Assembly: GCF_009856365.1 (NCBI RefSeq)
Contig: NZ_WMEX01000004.1
Location: 124,001 to 188,000 of the forward strand
Origin: Vreelandella halophila
Lineage (GTDB): Bacteria; Pseudomonadota; Gammaproteobacteria; Pseudomonadales; Oleiphilaceae
Direction: 5' to 3'
DNA: 64,000 nucleotides
The notes below the pieces were generated by a model. It was given only the letters and a program-made list of their open reading frames with translations, did no database searches and was not told the origin of the DNA. Both the position numbers and the translations under genes were made by a program. Shown here one piece after another: positions 11,339 through 21,656 of the stretch. Each line of letters starts with the position of its first letter. The first letter of the stretch is position 1.

Positions 11339-12243
11339 GGCTTGACCTCCTGACGTTCCAGAATCCGGTGCAATTCCTCTTCGGAAGGCACAAGCAGGTC
11401 CATGGAGCGGGCAACCTGGTTATTGACCGCCACACTGAAGGCCTCCGGATAACGGGCGCTGCGCAGCTCACCGTGGTCCAGCCAGTGACGGATCAACTTG
11501 CCCGCCTCAAGAATCTGGGTCCGGGCACTGGTGTAGGTTGAGGCGACGGCACCCGCATCCACAAAGGCCCTGGAAGGACCGATAACGAGCCGGTTACTGC
11601 GGTAACTGGTCAGCAGCAGCGGCTTGACGGTTTCACGGTTGTAGATGGCGGGGTCCGGCGTCCCCAGAAGGAAGTCTCCATAGCTGAGCGCCCGCGCGAG
11701 ATTGCGGATGAGCTGATCCTGTGAGGGAATCACAAAGACCCGTGATTCCAGACCGGTCGCTGTGAGCCTGCTTCGGAGTTCGCTATAGTCACCGGCCTGT
11801 TCGGGGGAGGCCAGGATGGCCACGGTGCCGGCCCGGGGAATGATCAGCTGGCCCAGTCGGGCCTGACGCGGCAACGGCGGATCCGAATAGATGGCGGAAA
11901 AATGCTCCCGGTCCTGGATGATCGAGTCAATGGCCCCGGAGGACGTGAAAAGAGCCAGGACGGGTTGTTGCGGTGCATTGGCCCGGATCTCGGAGAGCGT
12001 TGCCTTATCCAGGGTAATAACCAGTTCTCCCGCGTCGCTGCCGGGAGACCAGGCACGCACGGCCGCACCACTGATTTCGTCGCTCAGAAGTCGCCGCACC
12101 TGCTGGAATCGAGGGTGATCCACGGGGGCGATATAGACCGTCTGCTGTGAATCGGGCAGGGCAGATACGGGATACAACAGTGCCGCAAGCGCCAGGAGTA
12201 GACTCCCTACGCCGATCCCTGCCTGCCTGAATTGGTTACCCAT
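11335..12243 (-). CDS. Periplasmic substrate-binding protein (ABC-type fold)
   Basis: 302-residue exported protein with a signal peptide (about residues 1-29, hydrophobic stretch IGVGSLLLALAALLYPVSA). The rest resembles the COG2984/PhnD-like periplasmic binding-protein group, with alternating alpha/beta segments such as QPVLALFTSSGAID, AGTVAILASPEQAGDYSELR and a FLLGTPDPAIYN loop. The ligand cannot be read from sequence. No ABC permease or ATPase lies nearby. The gene sits between a TonB-dependent receptor (11 bases upstream) and a hybrid kinase (4-base overlap), so a sensing role is more likely than transport. Confidence 0.75.
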
Positions 12244-12254
12244 AATCTGATCCC

Positions 12255-14414
12255 TCAGAATCGAAGGCGCGCCTCCGCGAACAGATGGTTCTGGTCCGCC
12301 CAGTTATTGTCCTTGCGGTAAAGCGGATCCTCCGTTAGATAATGACGGTATACGCCGGCTAGTTCCACCATGGTTGTATCCAGATGCCAGCGACGGGACA
12401 CGCGGGCATCAAGGCGTTCGAAATGGAAGTTCCTGAGCTGGTCTGTGAAATAGTAGGACACTGCTCCCGAAATGCCTCTCCCGAAGCGCTGAATCCACGC
12501 AACACTGCCACTGTGACGGGCATTCAGGCGCTGTTCCAGCCTGACCAGTTCGCGCTGCCTCTCCGGATCACTTTCCCTTTCGCCCGTATAGCGCCCTTCT
12601 GTGTCCAGATAGCCATAGGTAAGCCGCAGTCGGCTTCCCCGCATCTCAAGGTTCGCTTCCAGCTCGAAGCCTTTCTGGGTCTGGTCAACATTATTTTCCA
12701 GATCCCAGCGGGATTCATCATTCTCATTCAGTCCGAGATTGGTCACGCCTGATATTAGGTTGTCGAGCGAATCACGGAACAGTTTGATTTCGCCCTGGAA
12801 CAGGCCGGTCGTCATGCGTTTCTGATACAGGTAACTGATTTCCCGTGACGTTATCGTTTCTTCTTCAAGCGGTCTGACCTCGGGGCTGGCCGTACTCAGG
12901 TTGGGCCCCCGCCTCTGTCCCTCAAGAAAGGGACGGAGCTCCTCGGGCGTGACGTTCTCCCCCCGGTACTGCCAGTCAGGCCGGCTCTCAAAAGGGTCCG
13001 GCAGGCGGTGGGCACGGGAGAAGACAAAACGCAGCGTCTGATTGTCACTGAAATGGATATTCGCCGCGCCGCGGGGTGAGAAGAAAGAGCCACTCAGACT
13101 GTCGTCCTCCCACATGCCCCCAAGATTCGTGGTCAGCCAGGGTGTCGGCTGATGTTCAAGATTGGCGAAAACCCGGCTCCGGTTGGTTTCTCCGCTGCCA
13201 TTGAAGAACGTATCGGATTCATAACGGTCTTCCCTGTAGCTGGCACCAAACACCAGTTGTGTGGTGGGAGAGAAGACGTTGGTCTGCTGGAACTCGATAT
13301 GCGTGCGTGTCTCTTCAAGATCCTCATTAACATCGGTTTCAAAGGCGGGGATGGTGACCCCATCCGGCACGGCACCATCATCCAGAACCGCTTCCGGATC
13401 CGGGAAGGAAGCACGCCAGCCCTGGCGACGGTCCCGGGTCTGGTGATAGAGCTGCAGCTCGAAGAAACGATCTGCAGAGGGTTCATGGTGCCAGGTGATG
13501 GAACCGTGCCAATCCTCCCCGGTGATATCCGGGTTTGTGATGGGGTTGAAGCCATCGTATTCCGATGGATCAACCTTCTCGTTCAGCTCATGGTAACCCG
13601 TCTCCACCGCCAGCCTGTCGGTGGCGCCCAGTGCCAGCTCCCCGGAGTAGTTGATGGAGAGGGTGTCATACCCGTCCCGACTGTTCCGGGTGCGGTCTGT
13701 ACGACTGCCTGATGCGTCCCGCCTGTAGCGGAAATCGAAACCGTCACTACGGCGCTGGTTGACCGAAAGCCGCCAGTCCAGTGGGCCGGTCTTTGAGCCC
13801 ACTGAGCCGTAATAGTGACCGAAACCATCGTCACCGCGCAGGCCTTGCGTTCCCCGCAGTTCGACACCGTGGGTATCACTGGGGGAGCGGGTTATGATGT
13901 TGATCACAGCAAGGAAGGAATTAGCCCCATAGGCGGCGGCGTTCGGTCCACGGGTCACTTCAATGCGGTCGATCGCATCAATGGGCACAGGAAGATTGGT
14001 CCAGTCCATGTCCGCCAGGCTGGCGTTATAGTAGGAACGCCCGTCGACCAGCACCTGGAGGCGGCGCTGCTCAACCGCTACGGTCCCGTGATAGGAGACA
14101 ACCGGATCATTGCTGCCGACATAACCGACCGTCATCCCTGGAACAAGGCGGAAGGCGTCCCAGAGGTTGAGTACACCGAGATCTCGCAGCAGCTCGCCTT
14201 CCAGAATGGTGACGGTACCGGGCGTTTGCGCCTTTGACTGCCTGAGACGACTCGTGGTGAGAACCTGGGGAAGGGCGTCTGTATGCGGGGCGTCCTGGAC
14301 ACCGGCGCCGCTCCACTCCTGTGCCGCTACCACACCTGGCACAGCCCCCCATACCAGAAGAAGGGCGAGAAGAGCAGGGGCGCATCCAGGCATGCGCAAC
14401 AGGGCATGTCGCAT
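12255..14414 (-). CDS. TonB-dependent outer-membrane receptor
   Basis: Energy-coupled outer-membrane receptor of 719 residues. The signal peptide begins at ATG 14414 (MRHALLRMPGCAPALLALLL, ending near VVAAQ); an upstream extension to 14558 overlaps the preceding gene and is rejected. The plug domain is clear (TVTILEGELLRDLGVLNLWD, RIEVTRGPNAAAYGANSFLA) and is followed by a 22-strand-type beta-barrel ending in a C-terminal Phe (AEARLRF), as outer-membrane proteins require. The plug resembles colicin I/vitamin B12-type receptors, but the substrate is unknown. It lies 17 bases after a short-chain dehydrogenase and 11 bases before the binding-protein gene. Confidence 0.9.
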   Translation of the reverse strand: MRHALLRMPGCAPALLALLLVWGAVPGVVAAQEWSGAGVQDAPHTDALPQVLTTSRLRQSKAQTPGTVTILEGELLRDLGVLNLWDAFRLVPGMTVGYVGSNDPVVSYHGTVAVEQRRLQVLVDGRSYYNASLADMDWTNLPVPIDAIDRIEVTRGPNAAAYGANSFLAVINIITRSPSDTHGVELRGTQGLRGDDGFGHYYGSVGSKTGPLDWRLSVNQRRSDGFDFRYRRDASGSRTDRTRNSRDGYDTLSINYSGELALGATDRLAVETGYHELNEKVDPSEYDGFNPITNPDITGEDWHGSITWHHEPSADRFFELQLYHQTRDRRQGWRASFPDPEAVLDDGAVPDGVTIPAFETDVNEDLEETRTHIEFQQTNVFSPTTQLVFGASYREDRYESDTFFNGSGETNRSRVFANLEHQPTPWLTTNLGGMWEDDSLSGSFFSPRGAANIHFSDNQTLRFVFSRAHRLPDPFESRPDWQYRGENVTPEELRPFLEGQRRGPNLSTASPEVRPLEEETITSREISYLYQKRMTTGLFQGEIKLFRDSLDNLISGVTNLGLNENDESRWDLENNVDQTQKGFELEANLEMRGSRLRLTYGYLDTEGRYTGERESDPERQRELVRLEQRLNARHSGSVAWIQRFGRGISGAVSYYFTDQLRNFHFERLDARVSRRWHLDTTMVELAGVYRHYLTEDPLYRKDNNWADQNHLFAEARLRF

Positions 14415-14431
14415 GGCAATGTCCTCTGTGG

Positions 14432-15184
14432 TCAGAACATACGGGCCAGTATCGATTCCGGCAGCCGGCGCAGGAGAAAAGCTATGGGGGTCCAGGGCCA
14501 GGGCGGCACGCACGCCACGGGTCGGCCCTTCTCGATAGCCGCCACCATGGCCCGGCACCCTGTCTCAAGATCCACCCGGAAAGGCGCGTTTTTCACGTCT
14601 TCGTTGATGGCCGTGAGAATATAACCGGGGAGCAGGGTGGTTACACGGATGGGCGAGGCCTTTTTGCGCAGTTCAACCCGGAGCCCTTCAGCTAGAGAGG
14701 CCACTCCCGCCTTGGTGGCCCCATAGACCGTCATGGTGCCCGGCATTCCACGGACTGCCGAGATCGAGGAAACGGCCACCAGATGGCCGTGATTCTGGCG
14801 GCGGAAAATCGCCATGGCCGCCTCAAACTGGGCCAGAGCGGCCACGAAGTCGGTCTCGGCGGTTTCCCGGTTGGCATCGAAGCGGCCGGTGCCCAGTGGC
14901 TGCCCCTTGCCGATACCGGCGTTGACCAGCACCCGGTCAATACGCCCGAACTGCTCGCAGAATGCATCAAATACCTGGAAAACGGCGTCATGGTCATTCA
15001 CATCCAGAGTGGCAACCCGGACGTCCACACCCGGATGATCCCGCTGGATGTCAGCCTGGAGCTGCTCCAGACGGTCCATCCGGCGAGCACAGAGGGCGAG
15101 ACTGCAGCCACGGGCGGCAAACTCGCGGGCCATGCCTTCTCCGAGCCCGGAACTGGCTCCGGTAATGAGTACCACAGATGTCAT
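14432..15184 (-). CDS. Short-chain dehydrogenase/reductase
   Basis: 250-residue classical SDR. It has the Rossmann motif TGASSGLG near the N-terminus, NAG (VLVNAGIGKG), the catalytic Ser in VAVSSIS and YGATK with Tyr and Lys. The C-terminal part ends in a hydrophobic/basic stretch (PWPWTPIAFLLRRLPESILA), which suggests membrane association, as in lipid-acting SDRs. ATG 15184 overlaps the upstream acyltransferase stop by 4 bases. Its pairing with an acyltransferase suggests a lipid substrate (inference). Confidence 0.88.
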   Translation of the reverse strand: MTSVVLITGASSGLGEGMAREFAARGCSLALCARRMDRLEQLQADIQRDHPGVDVRVATLDVNDHDAVFQVFDAFCEQFGRIDRVLVNAGIGKGQPLGTGRFDANRETAETDFVAALAQFEAAMAIFRRQNHGHLVAVSSISAVRGMPGTMTVYGATKAGVASLAEGLRVELRKKASPIRVTTLLPGYILTAINEDVKNAPFRVDLETGCRAMVAAIEKGRPVACVPPWPWTPIAFLLRRLPESILARMF

Positions 15185-16374
15185 GACGATGCCTCCTCTG
15201 CAAGTGGATCCTGGAGCTGGCGGACGTCCAGGCCGGATGACCTGAGAAGCGCATTGGCGTAGACCCCGAGAAACCAGGGGTGCTGTTCCGGCGACATGCC
15301 GCGCAGTCGCCCGTCCAGCCATTCATGGGCCTGGCGAAGGGCCTCCCGCTCGGGCATTTCCACGCTGTCGGGCAGGGCGGATACCTGATTGCGGGTGGCC
15401 AGCTTTTCCGCAGCGGCGTAATTGACCGGGAAGAACCGGGACAGCCCCAGAATCTGGTCATCCACCGCGGCCGCGACCTTCTGTGCGCTTTCGAGCCCTT
15501 CGCCGAGTGGCGAGCCGAAAGCCACATGGACGCGCCCCTTGTGACCGGTAATGCCGCGCACGATGCTTTCCATGTCCTCTCCCGGACGTTTGCTGTAGCT
15601 GCCGCTGCGGTAGTGGGATTCAAGCTCCCGTGCCTTGTCACCATCACATGGATCAAACTCATAGGATATGGCAACGGGCACAATATTGAGATCCCGTACC
15701 GCTTCCGAGAGACTCACGCCATCACGCTTGTGGCTCATGTGGAGCATCTTGATGATCGCCGGATCCGTAACGTCGATACTGTCCTTGGCGCGGCCCTCGC
15801 GTTGGGCCATCCATACGGAGTGCCCATCACCGAGCGATTCCCGGATGTAGCCGGACAGGGTCAGGAAAGCATTGCGCATCTCGCGGGGATTGGAGAGGTT
15901 ACGCCGGACGATGAAGCTTTTGTTGAGCCGCATCATGTCCGCCACCATGGGGTCATCAACCAGGTTGTCGCCAATGGCGATACGGGTTGTGGCATGGCCG
16001 CTCTTATAGAGAACGAAATTGACCAGCGCCGGATCCAGGACAATGTCCCGGTGGCTGGACAGGAACAGACAGGGCTGGTCCGAACGCAGGTTATCCAGAC
16101 CGGACCAGCTGATGGCATCCGTGGTATTGCGCAGCCCGCGCTCGATCAGCGGCGCCACGCGGTGCTGGAGTTCGTCGACGGAATCAATGCTGCCGAGCAG
16201 GCGCTGAAGCTGCCAGCGGACCCAGAATCGAACCACACCGGGCATAAAGCGGTGCAGCCATTCCGCGCGGAAGCGCCCGATCAGGTCCTGGAATTCAGGC
16301 TGCCTGATCAGGCGCTCGATAACAGGCTGAACCTCGTCATCCGAAAAGGGCCGGATATCGTCTGAATGGGACAT
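15181..16374 (-). CDS. Glycerophosphate/lysophosphatidate acyltransferase-like protein
   Basis: 397-residue cytoplasmic or membrane-associated acyltransferase of the PlsB/PlsC superfamily. The acceptor motif is SSHRDIVLDPAL (about residues 107-118) and a second block reads QREGRAKDS. In the common family the first motif is H(x4)D; here an Asp is found at +2 and +6 from the His, as in the subgroup annotated as 1-acyl-glycerol-3-phosphate acyltransferase-like. No transmembrane helix is obvious. It heads the run that continues into the SDR gene with a 4-base overlap. Confidence 0.75.
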   Translation of the reverse strand: MSHSDDIRPFSDDEVQPVIERLIRQPEFQDLIGRFRAEWLHRFMPGVVRFWVRWQLQRLLGSIDSVDELQHRVAPLIERGLRNTTDAISWSGLDNLRSDQPCLFLSSHRDIVLDPALVNFVLYKSGHATTRIAIGDNLVDDPMVADMMRLNKSFIVRRNLSNPREMRNAFLTLSGYIRESLGDGHSVWMAQREGRAKDSIDVTDPAIIKMLHMSHKRDGVSLSEAVRDLNIVPVAISYEFDPCDGDKARELESHYRSGSYSKRPGEDMESIVRGITGHKGRVHVAFGSPLGEGLESAQKVAAAVDDQILGLSRFFPVNYAAAEKLATRNQVSALPDSVEMPEREALRQAHEWLDGRLRGMSPEQHPWFLGVYANALLRSSGLDVRQLQDPLAEEASS

Positions 16375-16430
16375 TGCCGCTCCGTTTGGCCAAATTCAGA
16401 CGGGCAGGATAGCCATCTTTCAGGCCGACG

Positions 16431-16646
16431 TCATGTCTCCAGCGGCAGGAGCTCCCGGACGTCGCAGCCCAGCGCCTCCGCAAGCCTGTAGACTTTCTCC
16501 AGGGTGATGTTCACCTGTCCACGCTCAATCCTCCCCATGTAGCTGCGGTCGATCCCGGCACGCAGCGCCAGCTGATCCTGGGAAATGGCGCGGGCTCTGC
16601 GGACCTCGCGGACATTGCTTCCGAACTTCTTTGCGTTGTATTTCAT
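16431..16646 (-). CDS. Small XRE-family helix-turn-helix regulator
   Basis: 71-residue DNA-binding protein made of a single Cro/C1-type HTH domain (ISQDQLALRAGIDRSYMGRI, then NITLEKVYRLAEALG). It has no sensor domain. It lies 56 bases upstream of the acyltransferase gene on the same strand and may be the first gene of, and a regulator of, the downstream run (inference). The basic N-terminus (MKYNAKKFG) is usual for solitary XRE proteins. Confidence 0.85.
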   Translation of the reverse strand: MKYNAKKFGSNVREVRRARAISQDQLALRAGIDRSYMGRIERGQVNITLEKVYRLAEALGCDVRELLPLET

Positions 16647-17072
16647 GACTCGCCTCTCATGCGGCTGAGACTATCCCGATTCTGACTTTTTGGCGCTACA
16701 GTCTATAATCCTCTGACTGTCCAGCGATTTTTCCGCATTTTATATCTAGTTGTTTTGCGTCCCTAATTGATTGCATAGTTCCATAAATAGTTCCACTGAG
16801 AAAGTACCAAGCGTTTCCGGAGGAAATCCCTTGCCTGGCGCCTAACTGCGCCGTCGCTATGCCTCATGTACCTTTATTACGCATAATGTATATTATGTTA
16901 AATGAGGTCTCGGAAGCCGGATTGCAAGATTTCTCTTCATGTACATTACGATTTCCAGCATTCCCCACCGCGCTCTGCTATAACAGACAATGCTGCGATG
17001 CATGGAACGCTGTCCCACGCAGCCCCTTTACCCATTGGTTTCACCAGTCGATCACCACGAGGTTGATCAGGG
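16647..17072. other. Intergenic region between XRE gene and slt
   Basis: A 426-base gap between divergent genes, AT-richer than its surroundings. It must hold the promoters of both. A perfect TATAAT occurs at 16704-16709 on the plus strand, without a good -35 element. A short open frame starting at 16859 has no ribosome site or recognisable product and overlaps slt, so it is not called. Confidence 0.6.
16976..16984 (+). promoter_or_regulatory. Candidate extended -10 element for slt
   Basis: TGCTATAAC matches the extended -10 form (TGnTATAAT, one mismatch), about 88 bases before the slt start. No convincing -35 hexamer is seen, which extended -10 promoters can tolerate. This is a pattern match only. 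Confidence 0.3.
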
Positions 17073-19079
17073 ATGCGGCGACTCATTCTTACTCTCGCTT
17101 CGGCAGCGGCACTGACCGGCGCACCGGTTACCCAGGCGGTACTCGAAGTGCCCGAGCCTTCCGGTGAACCGGCCGTTCCGGTTGTACGCTCAACGGATGA
17201 CAATGCGTCACTGGAACAACAGCGCGAACGCTTCCTCAAGGCGGAAAAAGCCCTTTCGAAGCTGGATCTGGAAGCTTACGAGTCGCTGAGCAAGGGGCTG
17301 GAAGACTATCCGCTCCAACCGTATCTGGAACTGAAACACCTCAGTAAGCGCCTTTTCGTTGCCACACCGGCGGAGATCGACGCCATGATGGCGGAGTACG
17401 GCGACATTCCCCTGGCCCACACACTTCGCCGGCAGTGGCTGATCCACCTGGGGCGAAGCGGCCAGTGGTCAACGCTACGGCAGGTCCATGACGGCACCAG
17501 TGGCGGCGACCGGCTGCGCTGCCTATCCCTGCGCGCGCACCTCAAGGACGGCCGGCACAGCCTGGTGATGGACCAGGTACCGGAACTCTGGAAAAGCGGT
17601 TATTCACTGCCCAGGGCGTGCAATCCGCTGCTGGATTACTGGCGGGAGCACGGTGGGCTTACACAGGAACTTGCCTGGACGCGGTTCCACCTTGCGGTAA
17701 CCAACGGCGACCCCGGGCTTGCCCGCTACCTGCGCCGTTACCTGGATCAGGACGACCGCCCACTCTCCCGGCTGCTGCTGGACGTGCACAGCAACCCGGA
17801 GCGGCTGCGGAAAGCACGCGATTTTAACCGTAACGACAAGCGCGTCGGCCAGATCGTTGCCTATGGCATGCGGCGACTGGTGAACCAGGATCCAGAGCGC
17901 GCCGCGGAGATATGGCCCTTCTACCGCGGGCGTTTTCCATACGAGCCGGGTGCAGTGGCGGCAATCGAGAAACGCCTTGCACTGCTGCTGGCAACCCGGT
18001 TCCACCCGGAAGCGGCCACCTGGCTCGCGCAGGCACTGTCCCACGGTGAGGATGAGGCCCTGCGCGAGTGGCAGGTGCGGGTCGCGCTCCGGGACCGGAA
18101 CTGGCCCAAGGTGCTTGAGCGTATCGGTGCCATGGGCCGGGAGCTCCGGGAAAAGCCCAGATGGCAGTACTGGCAGGCTCGCGCACTGGACCAGATGGAC
18201 AGACCGGCAGAAGCACAGGCCCTCTATGAGACGCTTTCCGATCGTCGCACCTTCTATGGCTTCATGGCAGCGGATGAGCTCGGCAAGCCCTATTCCCTGA
18301 ACCACCAGGGCGTCACCATGAACAGCGAGGCCATCGAACGGGTCCAGGCCACCCCCGGCGTCCGCCGGGCGCTGGAACTGTACCGGCTGGACCGGCTTGA
18401 TGCCGCCCGCGCGGAATGGCGACAGGCCATGGAGAAACTGGAGAAACGGGATGTGCTTGTGGCCTCACGCATCGCTCAGGGCTGGGGCTGGCATGAACAG
18501 GGCGTTCACGGGGCGATCGCGACCAGCGCCTGGGACCATCTGGGCATGCGGTTCCCCCTGGCCCATCGACAGAGCTTCCACGGCGCGGCGCGGGATTACA
18601 ACCTGGACGTCAACTGGGTCTATGCACTGGCCCGCCAGGAGAGCGCATTCCAGCCGGATGCCCAGTCCCACCGTGGCGCCTTCGGGCTGCTGCAGCTGCT
18701 GCCGGCAACCGCCCGTGAGACAGCGCAGCAAGCCGGCCTCAGCTTCAAAGGCATTACCACCCTGCTCGACCCGGAGGCCAACATCCGGCTTGGCAGCGCC
18801 CACCTGAGCAGCCTTCTGGAGCGTTTCGACAATAACCGGATTCTTGCCACGGCTGCCTACAACGCCGGCGAGTACCGGGTGAGCCAGTGGATTGACGAGG
18901 ACAGCCGCGACCTGGCGTCCGACATCTGGGTCGAAACCATGCCCTACCATGAGACACGCCAGTACGTGCGCAACGTCATGGCGTATACGGTCATCTACGG
19001 GTACCGGCGCGGTGAGCCGCCGGGCCACCTGCTCACCGAGCGTGAGCTGGCGTGCATGTGCCTCGACGACGTGCAGTAG
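17073..19079 (+). CDS. slt: Soluble lytic murein transglycosylase (Slt70 family)
   Basis: Periplasmic enzyme that cleaves peptidoglycan glycan strands to 1,6-anhydromuropeptides. The 668-residue protein has a signal peptide (about 1-22), a long alpha-superhelical U/L region (about 45-480) and a C-terminal catalytic SLT domain. The catalytic Glu523 is in ARQESAF; GAFGLLQLLPATA and TAAYNAGEYRV are the other family motifs. GLLQLLPATA differs from the common GLMQLMPATA. A purine-rich GAGG lies 11 bases before the ATG. The length matches E. coli Slt70. Confidence 0.94.
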   Translation: MRRLILTLASAAALTGAPVTQAVLEVPEPSGEPAVPVVRSTDDNASLEQQRERFLKAEKALSKLDLEAYESLSKGLEDYPLQPYLELKHLSKRLFVATPAEIDAMMAEYGDIPLAHTLRRQWLIHLGRSGQWSTLRQVHDGTSGGDRLRCLSLRAHLKDGRHSLVMDQVPELWKSGYSLPRACNPLLDYWREHGGLTQELAWTRFHLAVTNGDPGLARYLRRYLDQDDRPLSRLLLDVHSNPERLRKARDFNRNDKRVGQIVAYGMRRLVNQDPERAAEIWPFYRGRFPYEPGAVAAIEKRLALLLATRFHPEAATWLAQALSHGEDEALREWQVRVALRDRNWPKVLERIGAMGRELREKPRWQYWQARALDQMDRPAEAQALYETLSDRRTFYGFMAADELGKPYSLNHQGVTMNSEAIERVQATPGVRRALELYRLDRLDAARAEWRQAMEKLEKRDVLVASRIAQGWGWHEQGVHGAIATSAWDHLGMRFPLAHRQSFHGAARDYNLDVNWVYALARQESAFQPDAQSHRGAFGLLQLLPATARETAQQAGLSFKGITTLLDPEANIRLGSAHLSSLLERFDNNRILATAAYNAGEYRVSQWIDEDSRDLASDIWVETMPYHETRQYVRNVMAYTVIYGYRRGEPPGHLLTERELACMCLDDVQ

Positions 19080-19085
19080 CAGGCG

Positions 19086-19622
19086 TCAGACCGGGCGGAC
19101 CTGATAGTTCGCCTCGGCCCGTGCGACGACTTCCCCGCTGGTGTCCTTCAGGTCGAGTTCGATGATGAGTTCGGCTTTACCGTTATCCGCTACATCCTGC
19201 TCAATCCGGGCCTTGCGTTCGGCATCCAGTGTCAGTTCCACCTCCAGGTCCGTGCGGGCCGGCTGGTCGTAGAAGATGTGCAGATCCTTAAGAACCGGAA
19301 TCAACCGTCCCTCGAACTCCACCAGGGCCATGGCCCCAAACGGAATCTCCGCAAGCAGGAACTGGGCGCCGGCATAGACCGTGCCCAGGTGGTTGCGGTT
19401 GCCCTTGCGGGTCAACCGCGCGCGCAGATAGCCATCACGCAGCTCCACCACACTGAAGCCATTGCGGCGGGTGAACGGCACGCTGGCCGCAATGAGGCGG
19501 TTGAGCAGGCCGTAGCCCAGTTTCTTCTCGAACCGGGCCAGCCCGGGGATGGGCCGCCCGGCTTCCTCGAGCTGCCCGAAGTAGCCCCGAACCCGGGGCG
19601 CAACCGTATTGAACACCTTCAT
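19086..19622 (-). CDS. DUF4442 hotdog-fold protein
   Basis: 178-residue protein of the DUF4442/YiiD C-terminal hotdog family, often annotated as a putative thioesterase. The central NHLGTVYAGAQFLLAE matches the hotdog helix motif. A substrate cannot be assigned. It converges with slt (6 bases apart) and lies 13 bases downstream of the chemoreceptor gene on the same strand, so the two may share a transcript. Confidence 0.75.
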   Translation of the reverse strand: MKVFNTVAPRVRGYFGQLEEAGRPIPGLARFEKKLGYGLLNRLIAASVPFTRRNGFSVVELRDGYLRARLTRKGNRNHLGTVYAGAQFLLAEIPFGAMALVEFEGRLIPVLKDLHIFYDQPARTDLEVELTLDAERKARIEQDVADNGKAELIIELDLKDTSGEVVARAEANYQVRPV

Positions 19623-19635
19623 GACGCGTCCTCTG

Positions 19636-21522
19636 TCAGACCCTGAAACGCGCTACCTTATCATGAAGTGTGCTTCCGACTTCACTGATTTCACTGCTCA
19701 AACGGTCGTTTTCCGAGGCCGCTTCGGCCGCATCCTGTCCCTGGTCGGCAATACGCGTGATGGAGCTGTTCAGCTCGTCCACGGCCGAGGTCTGCTCCTC
19801 TGAGGCGGTCGCGATCTGGCTGGTCCGGTCGCTGATATCGGAAATGGACTGGCTGATCCGCTCCAGGGCTTCCATGGCATCCCGCGCCTTCTCCATGCTC
19901 ATGTTGCTCACCGCCTGCGACTCCTGCATGACGCTCACCGCCTTGTCAGCGCCCTCCTTGAGGCGGGTGATCATGTTGTTGACCTGCTCGGTGCTGTCCT
20001 GGGTGCGCTTGGCGAGCGCCCTGACCTCGTCCGCCACTACCGCGAAGCCGCGGCCCGCCTCGCCAGCGCGGGCCGCCTCGATCGCGGCGTTCAGGGCCAG
20101 GAGGTTGGTCTGCTCGGCAATGCCCTCAATCACCTCCAGAATCCCGGTGATCTCGCCCACGTCATTGCCCAGCTTATCGATCACCTGCGCCGCTTCGCCG
20201 ATTTCGCGGCCCAGGCGTTCAACAGCCTCATTGGAGGACTGGACGGTCTGCAGGGACTCCTTGCTGTCACTGTCCGCATTGCCCGCCGAATCCGCCGTGC
20301 TCTGGGCGTTCTGGGCGATCTCGTTGACGGCTGCCGACATCTCGTTGATGGCCGTGGCCACCTGGTCAATCTCCTGCTGTTGCTGCGTCACGCTGTCCCG
20401 GCTGGTCGCACTGGCATTGCGCAGTGACGACACATGCTGCTGCAGTTCGCTGGCGCTCTCCTGGGCTTCGGCAACGACGCCACGCACATTCTCAACAAAG
20501 CCATTGAATGCTTGCGCGAGCTGCCCGAACTCGTCACGGCTCTCAACCTCCAGGCGCTTGGTCAGATCGCCCTCACCCGAGGCAATCTCGTTCATGGCGC
20601 TGAGCAGGCGCCGGGCGGGTCTGAGGAGGACATTGAGACTGACGTAGATCAGACCCAGTGTGATTAACAGGGCCACAACCGTGCTCCCCAGGGCGTTCCA
20701 GCGCCCCTGGATCACCGGTGCCCAGGCCTGGCTCTCGTTCACCATCAGGCCGACGTACCAGTCCACGCCCTCGGCTTCCGAAATCGGATGGAAACTGGCC
20801 AGGTAGCTTTCACCATTGAATTCGACCTGGTGCCGCGACCCATCCATGGGAACGCTCTGCCCCAATACGCTGGAAAGCGAGGCGTTGATATGGTCGGATT
20901 CCGGGTGATACAGCACCTTGCCCTCATCGCTTACCAGCATGGCGTAGCCATTACCCGCCATGGTGACGGGTGAAAGCACATCGTTGATGGCATTCATGCT
21001 GATGTCGGCCCCGGCCACGCCCTCGTAGTCACCGGCGTTTACCGGAGCGGTAGCGGTTATGATAAGCCCGCCGCCGGCGGCGTCCTCGTAGGGCTCAGTG
21101 AATCCGGCCCCCTCACTGCGGGCTTTTTCGAACCAGGGCCGCTGTGAGGGATCAAAACCGTCCGGCAGCGCGCTTTCTGCCTGCCGGTTCTCCATCAGCA
21201 TGGTGCCGTCGGCGGCGCCCACATAGAAGTGTTTCAGACCGAGGCTCTCCGCTGCGGTCGATGACAGGTTGCGAATGCCCTCATCGCTGGTCACGGATTC
21301 GGCCGCCTCTGCAAAGCGCCGGGTCGCGTTCAGCCGTGTGTTGAGCCACTGGGCGATGGTCGCCGTACTCTGGTCGACCACCTGTTCCGTGAGCGCATTG
21401 AGGTTGCGCTCGGTATGGGCACTCAGGCGGGTGTTGTTGAGAAACGCGGTGGCCAGCATGGCAAGGACCAGCAGGGCACCGAATACGATCAACAGCTTCT
21501 GGCTGAAGGAAAGCGACTTCAT
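19636..21522 (-). CDS. Methyl-accepting chemotaxis protein with dCache sensor
   Basis: 628-residue transmembrane chemoreceptor. Transmembrane segments lie at about 9-28 and 278-298, with a double Cache periplasmic domain between. It carries SQRPWFEKA followed by YEDAAGG and later GADIS, which resembles the amino-acid-binding dCache signature, so an amino-acid-like ligand is plausible (inference). A HAMP domain follows, then the coiled-coil signalling domain with the conserved tip [19 protein letters not shown]. No C-terminal CheR/CheB-binding pentapeptide is present. No other chemotaxis genes are nearby. Confidence 0.93.
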   Translation of the reverse strand: MKSLSFSQKLLIVFGALLVLAMLATAFLNNTRLSAHTERNLNALTEQVVDQSTATIAQWLNTRLNATRRFAEAAESVTSDEGIRNLSSTAAESLGLKHFYVGAADGTMLMENRQAESALPDGFDPSQRPWFEKARSEGAGFTEPYEDAAGGGLIITATAPVNAGDYEGVAGADISMNAINDVLSPVTMAGNGYAMLVSDEGKVLYHPESDHINASLSSVLGQSVPMDGSRHQVEFNGESYLASFHPISEAEGVDWYVGLMVNESQAWAPVIQGRWNALGSTVVALLITLGLIYVSLNVLLRPARRLLSAMNEIASGEGDLTKRLEVESRDEFGQLAQAFNGFVENVRGVVAEAQESASELQQHVSSLRNASATSRDSVTQQQQEIDQVATAINEMSAAVNEIAQNAQSTADSAGNADSDSKESLQTVQSSNEAVERLGREIGEAAQVIDKLGNDVGEITGILEVIEGIAEQTNLLALNAAIEAARAGEAGRGFAVVADEVRALAKRTQDSTEQVNNMITRLKEGADKAVSVMQESQAVSNMSMEKARDAMEALERISQSISDISDRTSQIATASEEQTSAVDELNSSITRIADQGQDAAEAASENDRLSSEISEVGSTLHDKVARFRV

Positions 21523-21656
21523 GGGGGCGCTCCGCTTATCTGATGGGAATTAGTGGGCAGTATAGTCTTTAACGGCAACCATCGCCTGAGCTTGAACCTG
21601 GGTTATGATGGGCGGCGTGCATTGTACCGATTCACCGAGTAAGGAGAACCAGCTTG

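Noticed and set aside
15280-16365. 361-codon open frame on the plus strand
   Set aside because: Antisense to the acyltransferase gene; no recognisable domain or ribosome site.
16859-17167. 102-codon open frame upstream of slt
   Set aside because: It overlaps the slt start, lacks a ribosome site and has no recognisable features.
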